A DNA stretch of 64,000 bases from Synechococcus sp. AG-673-A03 (GTDB lineage: Bacteria; Cyanobacteriota; Cyanobacteriia; PCC-6307; Cyanobiaceae), in contig QCTE01000001.1 in NCBI GenBank assembly GCA_003211275.1, positions 30,861 through 94,860 on the forward strand, written 5' to 3'. This document shows positions 48,216 through 55,192 of this stretch, one piece after another. Made by a program: the position numbers and the translations under genes. Within the stretch, counting starts at the first letter, position 1. Each line of letters starts with the position of its first letter. The notes under the pieces are model-generated. The model saw nothing but the letters and a program-made list of their open reading frames with translations, was not told the DNA's origin and did no database searches.

Positions 48216-49082
48216 GTGAAGCAGCGCGCCGAACCGGAAGCCGGTGTTCTGTATCTGGTGGGTACACCGATCGGTCATTTGGGCGACCTTTCACCGAGAG
48301 CACGGGCCCTGCTGATCGCAGTGGACACCATTGCCTGCGAAGACACTCGCCACAGCGGACAACTGCTCACAGCCCTGGGATCGAAAGCACGCCGTTGCAG
48401 CTTTCATCAGCACAACACGCATCGCCGCATTCCCCAGTTGCTGAATGAACTCAGCCGCGGCCAAAGCGTTGCCGTGATCAGCGATGCCGGATTACCCGGG
48501 ATCAGTGACCCTGGAGAAGACCTTGTGGCTGCAGCACGACAAGCCGGCCATACCGCGATCTGTATTCCCGGCCCCTGCGCTGCCACCACAGCGCTGGTCA
48601 GCAGTGGCCTTCCATGTGGCCGCTTCTGCTTTGAAGGGTTTCTGCCGACCAAGGGGCGCGAGCGGCGCGAACAATTGGCAGCGGTGAGTTCAGAACAACG
48701 CACCACCGTGCTTTACGAGGCTCCGCATCGACTGGTGAAACTGCTGGAAGAACTCCAGGAACTCTGTGGTGATCAACGTGCTCTACAGGTCACCCGTGAA
48801 CTGACCAAGCGTCATGAACAACAGGTGGGACCAACTGTGATCGCTGCCCTGACGCATTTCAAGGAACACCCTCCCCAGGGTGAATTCACCCTGGTGCTGG
48901 GTGGGGCTCCGCAACAGGAACAAGTCGCCATGAATGACGCCCAATGCCGTCAGCAACTGGCAGCACTGATCGAGCAAGGCATGAAGCCCGGCGATGCAGC
49001 GAAGGATCTGGCCAAGAGCGCTGGACGATCACGACGTGAGCTCTACGCCCTACTGCATGAAGAGCAGGAACAGGCAGACTGA
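48216..49082 (+). CDS. rsmI: 16S rRNA (cytidine(1402)-2'-O)-methyltransferase
   Basis: A 288-aa tetrapyrrole-methylase-fold enzyme that methylates C1402 in the ribosomal P site. Conserved stretches are LYLVGTPIGHLGDLSPRA, CEDTRHSGQLL, VISDAGLPGISDPGEDL and FEGFLPTKGRER, plus VTRELTKRHEQ. The C-terminal extension (GDAAKDLAKSAGRSRRELYA) is typical. GTG start at 48216. Confidence 0.95.
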   Translation: MKQRAEPEAGVLYLVGTPIGHLGDLSPRARALLIAVDTIACEDTRHSGQLLTALGSKARRCSFHQHNTHRRIPQLLNELSRGQSVAVISDAGLPGISDPGEDLVAAARQAGHTAICIPGPCAATTALVSSGLPCGRFCFEGFLPTKGRERREQLAAVSSEQRTTVLYEAPHRLVKLLEELQELCGDQRALQVTRELTKRHEQQVGPTVIAALTHFKEHPPQGEFTLVLGGAPQQEQVAMNDAQCRQQLAALIEQGMKPGDAAKDLAKSAGRSRRELYALLHEEQEQAD

Positions 49083-49106
49083 GCAGAGCTTCGCTGAACC
49101 CGCGGC

Positions 49107-49334
49107 ATGTTGCTGCGCCTGAGACTGCTGCTGATCACCCTGGGCGGCAGTGTCGCCTTGCTTGTCGTGCTTTGCCTTGGAGCGCAGAACCTGAGTGAGC
49201 GCTACAGGCTGAAACTGGGCGTTGGGATGACAGCCCCTCTCCCTGCAGGGTTCATTGTTGGCGTCAGCACTGTGCTGGGAGTGATCAGCGGCGGCAGCCT
49301 CGCCGTGGTGTTGATGCCGAACTCACAACGTTGA
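49107..49334 (+). CDS. LapA/DUF1049-like small membrane protein
   Basis: A 75-aa protein with two hydrophobic helices (LLLITLGGSVALLVVLCLGAQN; PAGFIVGVSTVLGVISGGSL), the pattern of LapA-domain proteins. It is a probable inner-membrane protein of unknown role; E. coli LapA acts in LPS assembly. It starts at ATG 49107, 24 bases after rsmI, and ends one base before the convergent HTH gene. Confidence 0.65.
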   Translation: MLLRLRLLLITLGGSVALLVVLCLGAQNLSERYRLKLGVGMTAPLPAGFIVGVSTVLGVISGGSLAVVLMPNSQR

Positions 49335-49335
49335 A

Positions 49336-50121
49336 TCAGGCGTCGAGTGAATACAGGGCGCCTTCAAGCAGGAGACGAGTGATCCCCCTAGCCAGCAGGT
49401 GGCGAGATGTGCTCTCAAACACCTTGGTATCAGGAACCTTGATCACGCGCTGACTGCGTCCGCACTGACGCTTTGCAGAGCGTGGACTGGAATACAGGCA
49501 GAGGGCCTGGAGGACCAGCTCCTCGGGATTCAGAACACCCAGTTCAGGAAACTCACTGAGCGGCCTTGGATCCAGCTCAACTGTCTTATCGACCAACATG
49601 TACACACTGTCGGGGAGCACGCCGGCGGCGAAAGGCCGACAGCTGACCTGCACCCTGCTCACTTGCGGGAGATCCACAGGCAGAACGGCGATCTCCTGGA
49701 AGACATCATCCGATAGCCCATCGAAGGCCTCGTCATCGCCGACATCGTCAGCATCGTCGTCACCGAAATCGTCAGCATCATCGAGAGCGAGGTTCGCGCT
49801 GCCATCGTCGTCTTCGGCGTTGTCTTCCGCCTCCAACGGCTCAAGTTCAACCAGACGCTCAGAGGGTTGCCCAAGATCCTTGGCAGCTTCAGGCTGCTCA
49901 GGGGCTTTCAGTTGATCAGCCTGGGGAGTGGTTGTGGCAGCGCGAGCACGCACTGACTTGAGTTCGTCGTATTCCTCCGGAGTAAGCAGAGTGCGAACTG
50001 TGCGGCTGACCGTGTTGGCGCTGCATCCATAAACGGCGGCGAGAGCAGCGCTGGAATCGCCGGCGCGATAGCGGACCAAAAGCTCCTGCTTTTGACTGTC
50101 AGTAAGCCGGCTGGGTGCCAT
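49336..50121 (-). CDS. HTH-containing protein with acidic linker, conserved-looking
   Basis: A 261-aa protein. Residues ~5-55 form a resolvase-like helix-turn-helix (QELLVRYRAGDSSAALAAVY then GCSANTVSRTVRTL). A long Asp/Glu-rich linker (DDADDFGDDDADDVGDDEA) follows, and the C-terminal half is a globular domain of unknown type (VQVSCRPFAAGVLPDSVYML). Probably a DNA-binding regulator. It is the last core gene before the tRNA; its start ATG 50121 is divergent from the tRNA-Arg. Confidence 0.7.
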   Translation of the reverse strand: MAPSRLTDSQKQELLVRYRAGDSSAALAAVYGCSANTVSRTVRTLLTPEEYDELKSVRARAATTTPQADQLKAPEQPEAAKDLGQPSERLVELEPLEAEDNAEDDDGSANLALDDADDFGDDDADDVGDDEAFDGLSDDVFQEIAVLPVDLPQVSRVQVSCRPFAAGVLPDSVYMLVDKTVELDPRPLSEFPELGVLNPEELVLQALCLYSSPRSAKRQCGRSQRVIKVPDTKVFESTSRHLLARGITRLLLEGALYSLDA

Positions 50122-50197
50122 GGAGCAATTTGAGCAGCCTTCAACCTTAGATGCCGCTCTTTGGTTTGACTGCAAGAATGCCGCAAATACCGCCAAT

Positions 50198-50271
50198 GCT
50201 CCCTTAGCTCAGCTGGATAGAGCAACTGCCTTCTAAGCAGTCGGTCGTGTGTTCGAATCACACAGGGGGCG
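50198..50271 (+). tRNA. tRNA-Arg(TCT)
   Basis: A complete cloverleaf: acceptor GCTCCCT pairs with AGGGGGC (one G-T wobble), D-arm GCTC/GAGC, anticodon arm ACTGC-CTTCTAA-GCAGT with anticodon TCT, variable loop CGGTC, and T-arm GTGTG-TTCGAAT-CACAC. The discriminator is G and CCA is not encoded. It is followed 13 bases later by a terminator and then by the mobile region, so its 3' end is the likely integration site. Confidence 0.95.
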
Positions 50272-50284
50272 CTAGTCACACCAA

Positions 50285-50315
50285 GGGTTCTCGGGAATAC
50301 CGGGAGCCCTTTTTT
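50285..50315 (+). terminator. Terminator after tRNA-Arg
   Basis: GGGTTCTCGG and CCGGGAGCCC pair over ten positions (two G-T pairs) with a six-base loop and are followed by six T. Confidence 0.9.
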
Positions 50316-50464
50316 GATGCCGAAAAGCGAATGCGGACAAAATGCGGACAGATCGACCCCGAAAAACGGCGCCAGGGGGCTTGAGCCGGGGTGGCTGATG
50401 CACGATTTCTCACCCCTAAAACGCTGCCAATCCGCAGTCAGTGGGCAATTACTAGACGCCTAAA

Positions 50465-50480
50465 ATCGTGTAAACACGAT
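50465..50480. promoter_or_regulatory. Palindromic operator, copy 1
   Basis: ATCGTGT-AA-ACACGAT is a perfect 16-bp inverted repeat. It directly abuts a TAAAAT (-10-like, 50461-50466) and ends two bases before the first ATG of the RHH candidate. A second copy of its 12-bp core occurs at 50752. The arrangement suggests autorepression. Confidence 0.65.
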
Positions 50481-50482
50481 GA

Positions 50483-50707
50483 ATGTTTTCAGGGTCAATG
50501 TCTGATCGCTACCCGCTGCCCCACGCTTTCACCAAAGAGAGCAACCCGAAGCGATCTGTCCCCGTTGACGAACCCTTGGCAGATAAGCCGTTGGCGGTTC
50601 GGCTCTACGCAATCGATGACGAGGAGCTGAGAAAAATGCCCAATAAATCCGACGTGATCCGCGACATCGTGCGGGAACACTTGCGCGGAAAGGGACAAGA
50701 GAAATGA
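50483..50707 (+). CDS. Putative ribbon-helix-helix (CopG/Arc-like) regulator
   Basis: A 74-aa protein (or 69 aa from ATG 50498). The C-terminal half, LAVRLYAIDDEELRKMPNKS then DVIRDIVREHLRG, has the beta-strand plus two-helix outline of RHH regulators. These bind palindromes as dimers, and two matching palindromes flank the gene. From ATG 50483 it would be nearly leaderless, since the -10-like TAAAAT lies only 17 bases upstream. It is the first gene in the island and probably controls itself and the downstream recombinase gene. The family call is by pattern only. Confidence 0.5.
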   Translation: MFSGSMSDRYPLPHAFTKESNPKRSVPVDEPLADKPLAVRLYAIDDEELRKMPNKSDVIRDIVREHLRGKGQEK

Positions 50708-50739
50708 ACCGACAGAGGCAGAAGGTGACGACCAACTGC

Positions 50740-50768
50740 TTGACGCGGACACGTGTTTACACGATTAT
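50740..50768 (+). promoter_or_regulatory. Palindromic operator, copy 2, inside a candidate promoter
   Basis: CGTGT-TT-ACACG (50752-50763) repeats the core of the palindrome at 50465. It lies in the 17-base spacer between TTGACG (50740-50745) and a weak GATTAT (50763-50768), just upstream of the recombinase fragment at 50779. A repressor bound here would block RNA polymerase. Confidence 0.55.
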
Positions 50769-50778
50769 GTAGAGAGAC

Positions 50779-51543
50779 ATGAGGGACACTGACACCATGA
50801 CCCGCCCCAAGACGCTTCCTAAATGGCAATCCGAGCTGAAAGCCGCTTTGAAGGTTGCTTGTGGTCTTGGGTGGTCTGTCAGTGATGACCGTGGACGCGC
50901 TCAGCTCTCCGTCTCTCGTGATGGCAAACGGTCAAAGCTTTCCCTCGCTCCCCTTGAGTTCGAAGCGGGCAACCAAGCGGCCATTGTGGATTTCGTCAGC
51001 CAACTATTCAGGTTGGTGGAGACCGGCGACCACAGCCTTGAAACCGCCAAGGCAGTTTTGACCGGGCAGCAGGCGCAAGCAACAGTCACCGCCACTGGGA
51101 CCAATTGGATTCAGCTGAAAGATCAGTTCAAAGAGTTCAAGCTGACCAACGGCACCCAGATTTCCGCGAAGACATGGAAGCTCTACGAGCGGTATCTGTC
51201 GGAAGCGGTGGCACTGCTCTGTAAACCCTCAGCACCCGTCAAAGCGTTTGAACTGATCGACAGGACGGTGAGGGTATTGATCAAGCGAATGATTCCACGC
51301 CGCTGGCCGGTAAAGGATATGGAGGGATCAGTGATGCGAAGTGTGAGGAGGGATGAGGTGTTGGGTGTGATTGATGGAGAGGCGCGGTTGTGGCCAGATG
51401 CAGCGAGTTTGAAAAGTGTGAGTGATGAACGTGAGGGGAAGGTAGGGAAGACAAGTCCACCAGTGTTTTGGACTGTTGGGATGGAGGAGATCCCAGCGGG
51501 GTCTACCCAAACGGGGGAGCTAAGCGGGTGGAAGACCACCTGA
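50779..51543 (+). pseudogene. Tyrosine recombinase (integrase), truncated: N-terminal half only
   Basis: About the first 165 residues resemble the arm-binding and SAM-like core-binding regions of marine Synechococcus integrases (WIQLKDQFKEFKLTNGTQIS; TWKLYERYLSEAVALLCKPS). From ~51260 the sequence changes to a G-rich stretch with no catalytic R...HxxR...Y residues, and the frame ends in the X repeat (TQTGELSGWKTT). The catalytic domain has been replaced, so the product is very likely inactive as a recombinase. It could still bind DNA. The start is ATG 50779 or 50797, after operator copy 2. Confidence 0.6.
51503..51540 (+). repeat. Repeat X, copy 1
   Basis: A 38-bp segment matching 60279-60316 at 32 of 38 positions without gaps. 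It contains a small hairpin GGTGG-AAGA-CCACC. Read in the frame starting TAC 51504 it encodes YPNGGAKRVEDHLNG, close to YPNGGGRRLEDHPAG in copy 2; the differences are conservative or silent in that frame but not in the integrase frame. Confidence 0.8.
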
Positions 51544-51602
51544 ATGGGTGATGTGGATTATGGGACGACCGCACAGAGTTGGTGAGATGACGATTCTGAA
51601 GA

Positions 51603-52859
51603 GTGAGTCAGAGACGGTTTACTGATGAACAGGAGCGTGAGATATGCGCTCTTTATGTTGCTGGGAAAGAGCTGTCATGGTTAGGCAGGGAGTTTGGAGC
51701 ACCTTTCCAGACAATTAGAAGTGCATTAAGGAGGAACGGTATTGAACGCAGAACATATAAGCCACCTAGAAAATTCACAGATGAGCAGGAAGCAGAAATT
51801 TGTCGCAGATATAAAGAGGGTGAAAATAGCACTCAACTGGCTGCCGCTTTCGACTGCACTTGTACTTCTATCCTTGCACTGTTAAAAAGGCATAAAGTTA
51901 AATCCAGATCAATTAGAGAGGCGAAGGGTGGACTAGATGATGAAACTGAAATAGAAATTTGTCGGCGATATGAACTTGGAGAAAGCACAGTTGAATTAGC
52001 AAAAGCTTTTGGAAAAGGAGATGATTCAAAAGCAATCTATAACGTCTTAATTCGCAGAGGTATTCAGACGCGATCAATCAGAATTGCAAAGGGTGGAATT
52101 ACTCCAGAGCAAGAGAAAGAGGCGTGCCAAATGTATAAGGAAGGCAAGAGCACATCCGAGATTGGTGCCATTTATGGGGTATCAAAAAATACAATTGGCT
52201 ATATCCTTGAAACCCACGGCATTGAACGAAGATCCTCCAAAATTGCGATGGGAGGACTTGAGGATGATAAAGAGATTGAAGCTTGCGAGGCTTATCAGGA
52301 TGGATTAACAATGGCAGAGGTTGGTGCTCAATTTGGGATTGCAGACGTCACTGTCTGCAATATTCTTAAGCGACGGGGATACGAGACAAGAGAAAGAGGC
52401 ACTACCGGAGATACGATTCAGCATGCTCTAACAGATACTGGACGATTTGATAGACCGCGAGATTGCGAATTTTATCTCTACGACCTAGTGAGATATAAGG
52501 AAACACACTGCAAGCCTGGCATCTCGTTCTTCGTAGATCACAGAGCACAAGATCCTGAATACGGAGATTGCCACCTTGCCATTTTGTTTGACAGTCGGCA
52601 TGGCGCTTACTTCCTTGAACAAGCTGTGCTTGAAGCCACTAAAGATCACCAGCAAATGCCCAGAGATTTAATGGATTGGGATGGCTCAACAGAAATCAGG
52701 GAAATGCACGCTGTTGAAATGATTGACGTAGTGCTGCACTACAACAATCTGCTTGAAGATTTGGGACTGTGGCAATTTGCTGCTGACTATGTGCCGATGA
52801 CCAAAGCACAAAGAAAGCAATGCCTTAAGCGTGCTGCGTCCGAAGACAAACGGATTTAG
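51603..52859 (+). CDS. Five-HTH-repeat protein with GIY-YIG/T5orf172-like C-terminus
   Basis: A 418-aa protein, A+T-rich. Five tandem ~53-residue units (1-55, 56-110, 111-164, 165-217, 218-270) each contain FTDEQEAEICRRYKEG-like helix 1 and a recognition-helix segment such as GVSKNTIGYILETHGIERRS; four of them end in a (K)GG or PP linker. The remaining ~150 residues include CEFYLYDLVRYKETHCKPGI and DSRHGAYFLEQAVLEATKD, with the Tyr, Lys-Pro-Gly-Ile, Arg and Glu positions of GIY-YIG/T5orf172 nucleases. A sequence-specific endonuclease is plausible, perhaps homing or anti-competitor. GTG start 51603. The nuclease call is moderate. Confidence 0.6.
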   Translation: MSQRRFTDEQEREICALYVAGKELSWLGREFGAPFQTIRSALRRNGIERRTYKPPRKFTDEQEAEICRRYKEGENSTQLAAAFDCTCTSILALLKRHKVKSRSIREAKGGLDDETEIEICRRYELGESTVELAKAFGKGDDSKAIYNVLIRRGIQTRSIRIAKGGITPEQEKEACQMYKEGKSTSEIGAIYGVSKNTIGYILETHGIERRSSKIAMGGLEDDKEIEACEAYQDGLTMAEVGAQFGIADVTVCNILKRRGYETRERGTTGDTIQHALTDTGRFDRPRDCEFYLYDLVRYKETHCKPGISFFVDHRAQDPEYGDCHLAILFDSRHGAYFLEQAVLEATKDHQQMPRDLMDWDGSTEIREMHAVEMIDVVLHYNNLLEDLGLWQFAADYVPMTKAQRKQCLKRAASEDKRI

Positions 52860-52864
52860 CAGAG

Positions 52865-52900
52865 CCAATCACGCCCCGCCAAGAGCAGGGCTTTTTATTG
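52865..52900. terminator. Terminator T, copy 1
   Basis: A G+C-rich hairpin (GCCCCGCC...GCAGGGC) followed by TTTTT, with nearly the same 36 bases at 61423. Flanking CCAAT and ATTG make a larger palindrome, so it can stop transcription from both sides. It ends the HTH/GIY-YIG-like gene and overlaps the 3' end of the convergent small gene. Confidence 0.8.
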
Positions 52901-53134
52901 CCCTGGAGCCTTGACTTGCGCCGGTGATGAACCGCTGCACCAGTTCACACGTTCAGCATGATTCTCCAGTTTGTAAGTTCCATCCCAATCGTCATGTCCA
53001 TAAATGCAGAACAATTGACTTGTAGAAACAAAGCCAGCCGGGATCTGACAAATGGCTATTACAACCGAAGAAATTGCTATGAGCGCCGCTTGCTTTTCAC
53101 CCACGATTAAAACTAAAAATCGACACTTAACCAT
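52895..53134 (-). CDS. Small putative exported protein, 79 aa
   Basis: ATG 53134 opens a frame encoding VKCRFLVLIVGEKQAALIAI then SSVVIAICQIPAGF (a hydrophobic export segment) and a short mature part with cysteines (LFCIYGHDDWDGTYKLENHA, ERVNWCSG). No family is recognised. It is two bases downstream of the DUF3104-like gene on the same strand and may be co-transcribed with it. Confidence 0.45.
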   Translation of the reverse strand: MVKCRFLVLIVGEKQAALIAISSVVIAICQIPAGFVSTSQLFCIYGHDDWDGTYKLENHAERVNWCSGSSPAQVKAPGQ

Positions 53135-53135
53135 A

Positions 53136-53408
53136 TCAGCTAACACTCGGCAGGATGTGCGTCACCAGATCAGCGTTGACCCAGCGGATCACGCCTGAAT
53201 CCATATCAGCGATCTGGAACAGGTTGTGGATGCTCGGGTCTCGGGCAGCACCACCGCAGTGGATCACTTCGCCCATCCACCAATCCTTATCGCGCTTCTC
53301 TCCCGTCAGAAAATCGTGTTTCACGATGACCGTCATCCCTGGAGCGACATCCAGGAAAACTGGCCTCTCTGACTCGGGCGAGTTGTAGACCCCGTGATCA
53401 ACCGACAT
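53136..53408 (-). CDS. DUF3104-like protein
   Basis: A 90-aa protein with PVFLDVAPGMTVIVKHDF, then DKDWWMGEVIHCGGAARDPS and IADMDSGVIRWVNADLVTHI. This is the pattern I associate with DUF3104, a family restricted to marine picocyanobacteria and often multi-copy in their islands; function unknown. ATG 53408 is divergent from the porin-like gene at 53516, with leader L between them. Confidence 0.65.
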   Translation of the reverse strand: MSVDHGVYNSPESERPVFLDVAPGMTVIVKHDFLTGEKRDKDWWMGEVIHCGGAARDPSIHNLFQIADMDSGVIRWVNADLVTHILPSVS

Positions 53409-53466
53409 GCCCACAAAACCAGGACACCAGTACTAGCCTTGATCGCAAAAGGCTGCTGCCGCGATG

Positions 53467-53554
53467 GGCGAAACCAGGCAAAGCCCGGCATGATGCGCGG
53501 ACTGACGCCATCCCAATGCTTCGCTGCCTCTCGATTGGACTGCTGGCTTCAGCT
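53467..53554 (+). repeat. Leader repeat L, copy 1 (5' region plus signal-peptide start)
   Basis: An 88-bp segment highly similar to 61486-61573 and, over its first ~67 bases, to 62340-62406. It contains a GGCG...CGCC outer pairing, a GGC-AAA-GCC hairpin, GGACTGACGCC just before the start codon, and the first 13 codons of the downstream gene (MLRCLSIGLLASA). Could be a regulatory RNA leader or a recombination-shared 5' cassette. Confidence 0.7.
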
Positions 53555-54601
53555 GTTGCCATCGCCCCTCTGCCTTTGAAGGCACAGGACGGCAGTGCAG
53601 AGGATCTGGGTGATGTGTTGAGCATCAGCCTCAAGGATGTGGTCAAGCCCACCCTTGGTTTTCAAGGCGCACTGCAGGGTGCGGGAACACCAAACCAGGC
53701 AGGTATTGGTGGGTTCTTGCCGCTGTCTGTTGGCGATAACAGCGTTTGGTTCCTTGATGCCCTGATCAATGCCAACTTCGCTGATCGAGCTGGCGACAGC
53801 AGCATCATCAACACCGATGTCGCTGGCACCACTGTCAGTACCTCAACGCGTGTTGGTTATCGCTGGCTGAATGGAGACCGCAGCTGGATGTTTGGCATCA
53901 ACGGTGGTTATGACAGCCGCCCAATGAATACAGGCGGAACCGACACCGGCATCAATGTCATTGGTTCAGAGCAGAGTGCTTTCTTCCAGCAGGTCGCAGT
54001 CAATGCAGAAGCAGTTTCCAATGACTGGAACTTCAATGCCTATGCCTTGATCCCTGTTGGTGATGTTGAGCAAAGACTCAACTGGTTTTACACCGGTGGT
54101 GCTCTGGATACTTATGGATTGGATATTGGTTACTTCATAACTCCAGAGTTGAATGCCTCTGTTGGTTACTACTACCAAAATGGCGATATGGGCGATGCTG
54201 ATGGTTCTGGCGTTCTTGGACGCTTGGCATACGAAATGATCAGTGGAGTCACAGCTGGAGTAAATATCTCCTACGACGAAGCATTTGACACAAGAGTTTC
54301 AGCAGACCTTAAAATTCGCTTCGGTGGTGCAAGCACAACAACGCAACGCAAAGATGTTCAACAACAACCTGTTATTAATGCATTGACATCAACGCCAAGC
54401 AATAGGGATGTGCGCGTACATGACTGTTTTGCACTTTGGTGCACGCAAATAGAGCTTGATGCTGCAAAAAAAGAATCGCTTGGTCTTTGCCCACCAGGCT
54501 CAGAGCTAAGCGGAAAAAAACCAAAAACGATTATATATAACAAAAGAGTCGCAGTATGCAATCCAAGCCTTATTTCCAAACTAGAAGACCAAATACACTG
54601 A
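53516..54601 (+). CDS. Outer-membrane beta-barrel, inverse-autotransporter-like
   Basis: A 361-aa protein with a signal peptide (MLRCLSIGLLASAVAIAPLP, mature from about QDG). The main body (SVGDNSVWFLDALINANFAD; STRVGYRWLNGDRSWMFGIN then GGYDSR; LNASVGYYYQ) has alternating-residue strands like the intimin/invasin-type barrel, which normally anchors an exported passenger. Here the tail after ~270 is only ~90 residues with four Cys (HDCFALWCTQIELD; GLCPPGSEL) and no Ig-like passenger. It probably forms an outer-membrane pore or anchor. Shares leader L with two other genes. Confidence 0.6.
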   Translation: MLRCLSIGLLASAVAIAPLPLKAQDGSAEDLGDVLSISLKDVVKPTLGFQGALQGAGTPNQAGIGGFLPLSVGDNSVWFLDALINANFADRAGDSSIINTDVAGTTVSTSTRVGYRWLNGDRSWMFGINGGYDSRPMNTGGTDTGINVIGSEQSAFFQQVAVNAEAVSNDWNFNAYALIPVGDVEQRLNWFYTGGALDTYGLDIGYFITPELNASVGYYYQNGDMGDADGSGVLGRLAYEMISGVTAGVNISYDEAFDTRVSADLKIRFGGASTTTQRKDVQQQPVINALTSTPSNRDVRVHDCFALWCTQIELDAAKKESLGLCPPGSELSGKKPKTIIYNKRVAVCNPSLISKLEDQIH

Positions 54602-54679
54602 TTGAGCGCAGTTGAGCAGAGATAGATAAAAATTGGTGTAGCTAAAATCAGTTATCTTCTTGAGTAAGCATCTCATCGA

Positions 54680-55192
54680 GTGAGCAGCACCTTTAATCAG
54701 ATGCTGGCGGAAACGCATCGTTATCCGCTGCTAACTGCACAGCAGGAAGTGATGCTGAGCCATCAAGTGCGTGACTGGCTGGATACTGAAGAGCCAACAC
54801 AATTGCAGATCAAGCGTGGGCAGAAAGCAAAGAATCGATTGATCAGATCTAATCTGCGATTAGTTGGGCCACTTGTTGGTAAATACAGAACCCGGATTGA
54901 GGGAACGGCATTAGATAAAGAGGATTTGTTCCAAGCCGGTGCGTTGGGATTGAATCGTGCGGCAGAGAAGTTTGATGCAGCAAGAGGGTATAAGTTCAGT
55001 ACATATTGTTATTGGTGGATTTCACAAGGAATCACGCGAGAGATTGAAGTGCATAGAGGCACAATCCGCACGGGACTAACAGCGCAAGTCATTCAACGTC
55101 GTTGGAGATATAAACCATACGATCAAACGCTACAAGAATTCTGCGATCAGTTCAATTACAAGCCACAGCAAGTGCTTAGTTTTTGTCACTGA
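54680..55192 (+). CDS. Sigma-70-like factor, 5' part (regions 1.2-3) of a split gene
   Basis: A 170-aa product from GTG 54680. Region 2 is clear: LIRSNLRLVGPLVGKYRTRI, KEDLFQAGALGLNRAAEKFD and AARGYKFSTYCYWWISQGIT, where core-binding and -10 recognition residues lie; region 3.0 follows (EVHRGTIRTGLTAQV). It stops at TGA 55190-55192, after a run of five T at 55180-55184. Frame -1 continues the same protein family (next entry), so the gene is split by a one-base shift. It could direct RNA polymerase to island or phage promoters if frameshifting restores it. Confidence 0.75.
   Translation: MSSTFNQMLAETHRYPLLTAQQEVMLSHQVRDWLDTEEPTQLQIKRGQKAKNRLIRSNLRLVGPLVGKYRTRIEGTALDKEDLFQAGALGLNRAAEKFDAARGYKFSTYCYWWISQGITREIEVHRGTIRTGLTAQVIQRRWRYKPYDQTLQEFCDQFNYKPQQVLSFCH

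Noticed and set aside
50245..50271. Second attachment-site copy of the tRNA 3' end
   Set aside because: I looked for the T-arm/acceptor sequence downstream and did not find it within the window; the distal site, if any, is outside or lost.
50704..50772. 22-codon frame between the RHH candidate and the recombinase fragment
   Set aside because: Very basic, no family, and it overlaps the candidate promoter and operator copy 2; treated as chance.
53467..53516. Leader L as a glutamine (glnA/downstream-peptide) or c-di-GMP-I riboswitch
   Set aside because: A few bases such as GCAAAGCC recall c-di-GMP-I, but the other conserved elements of either class are absent.
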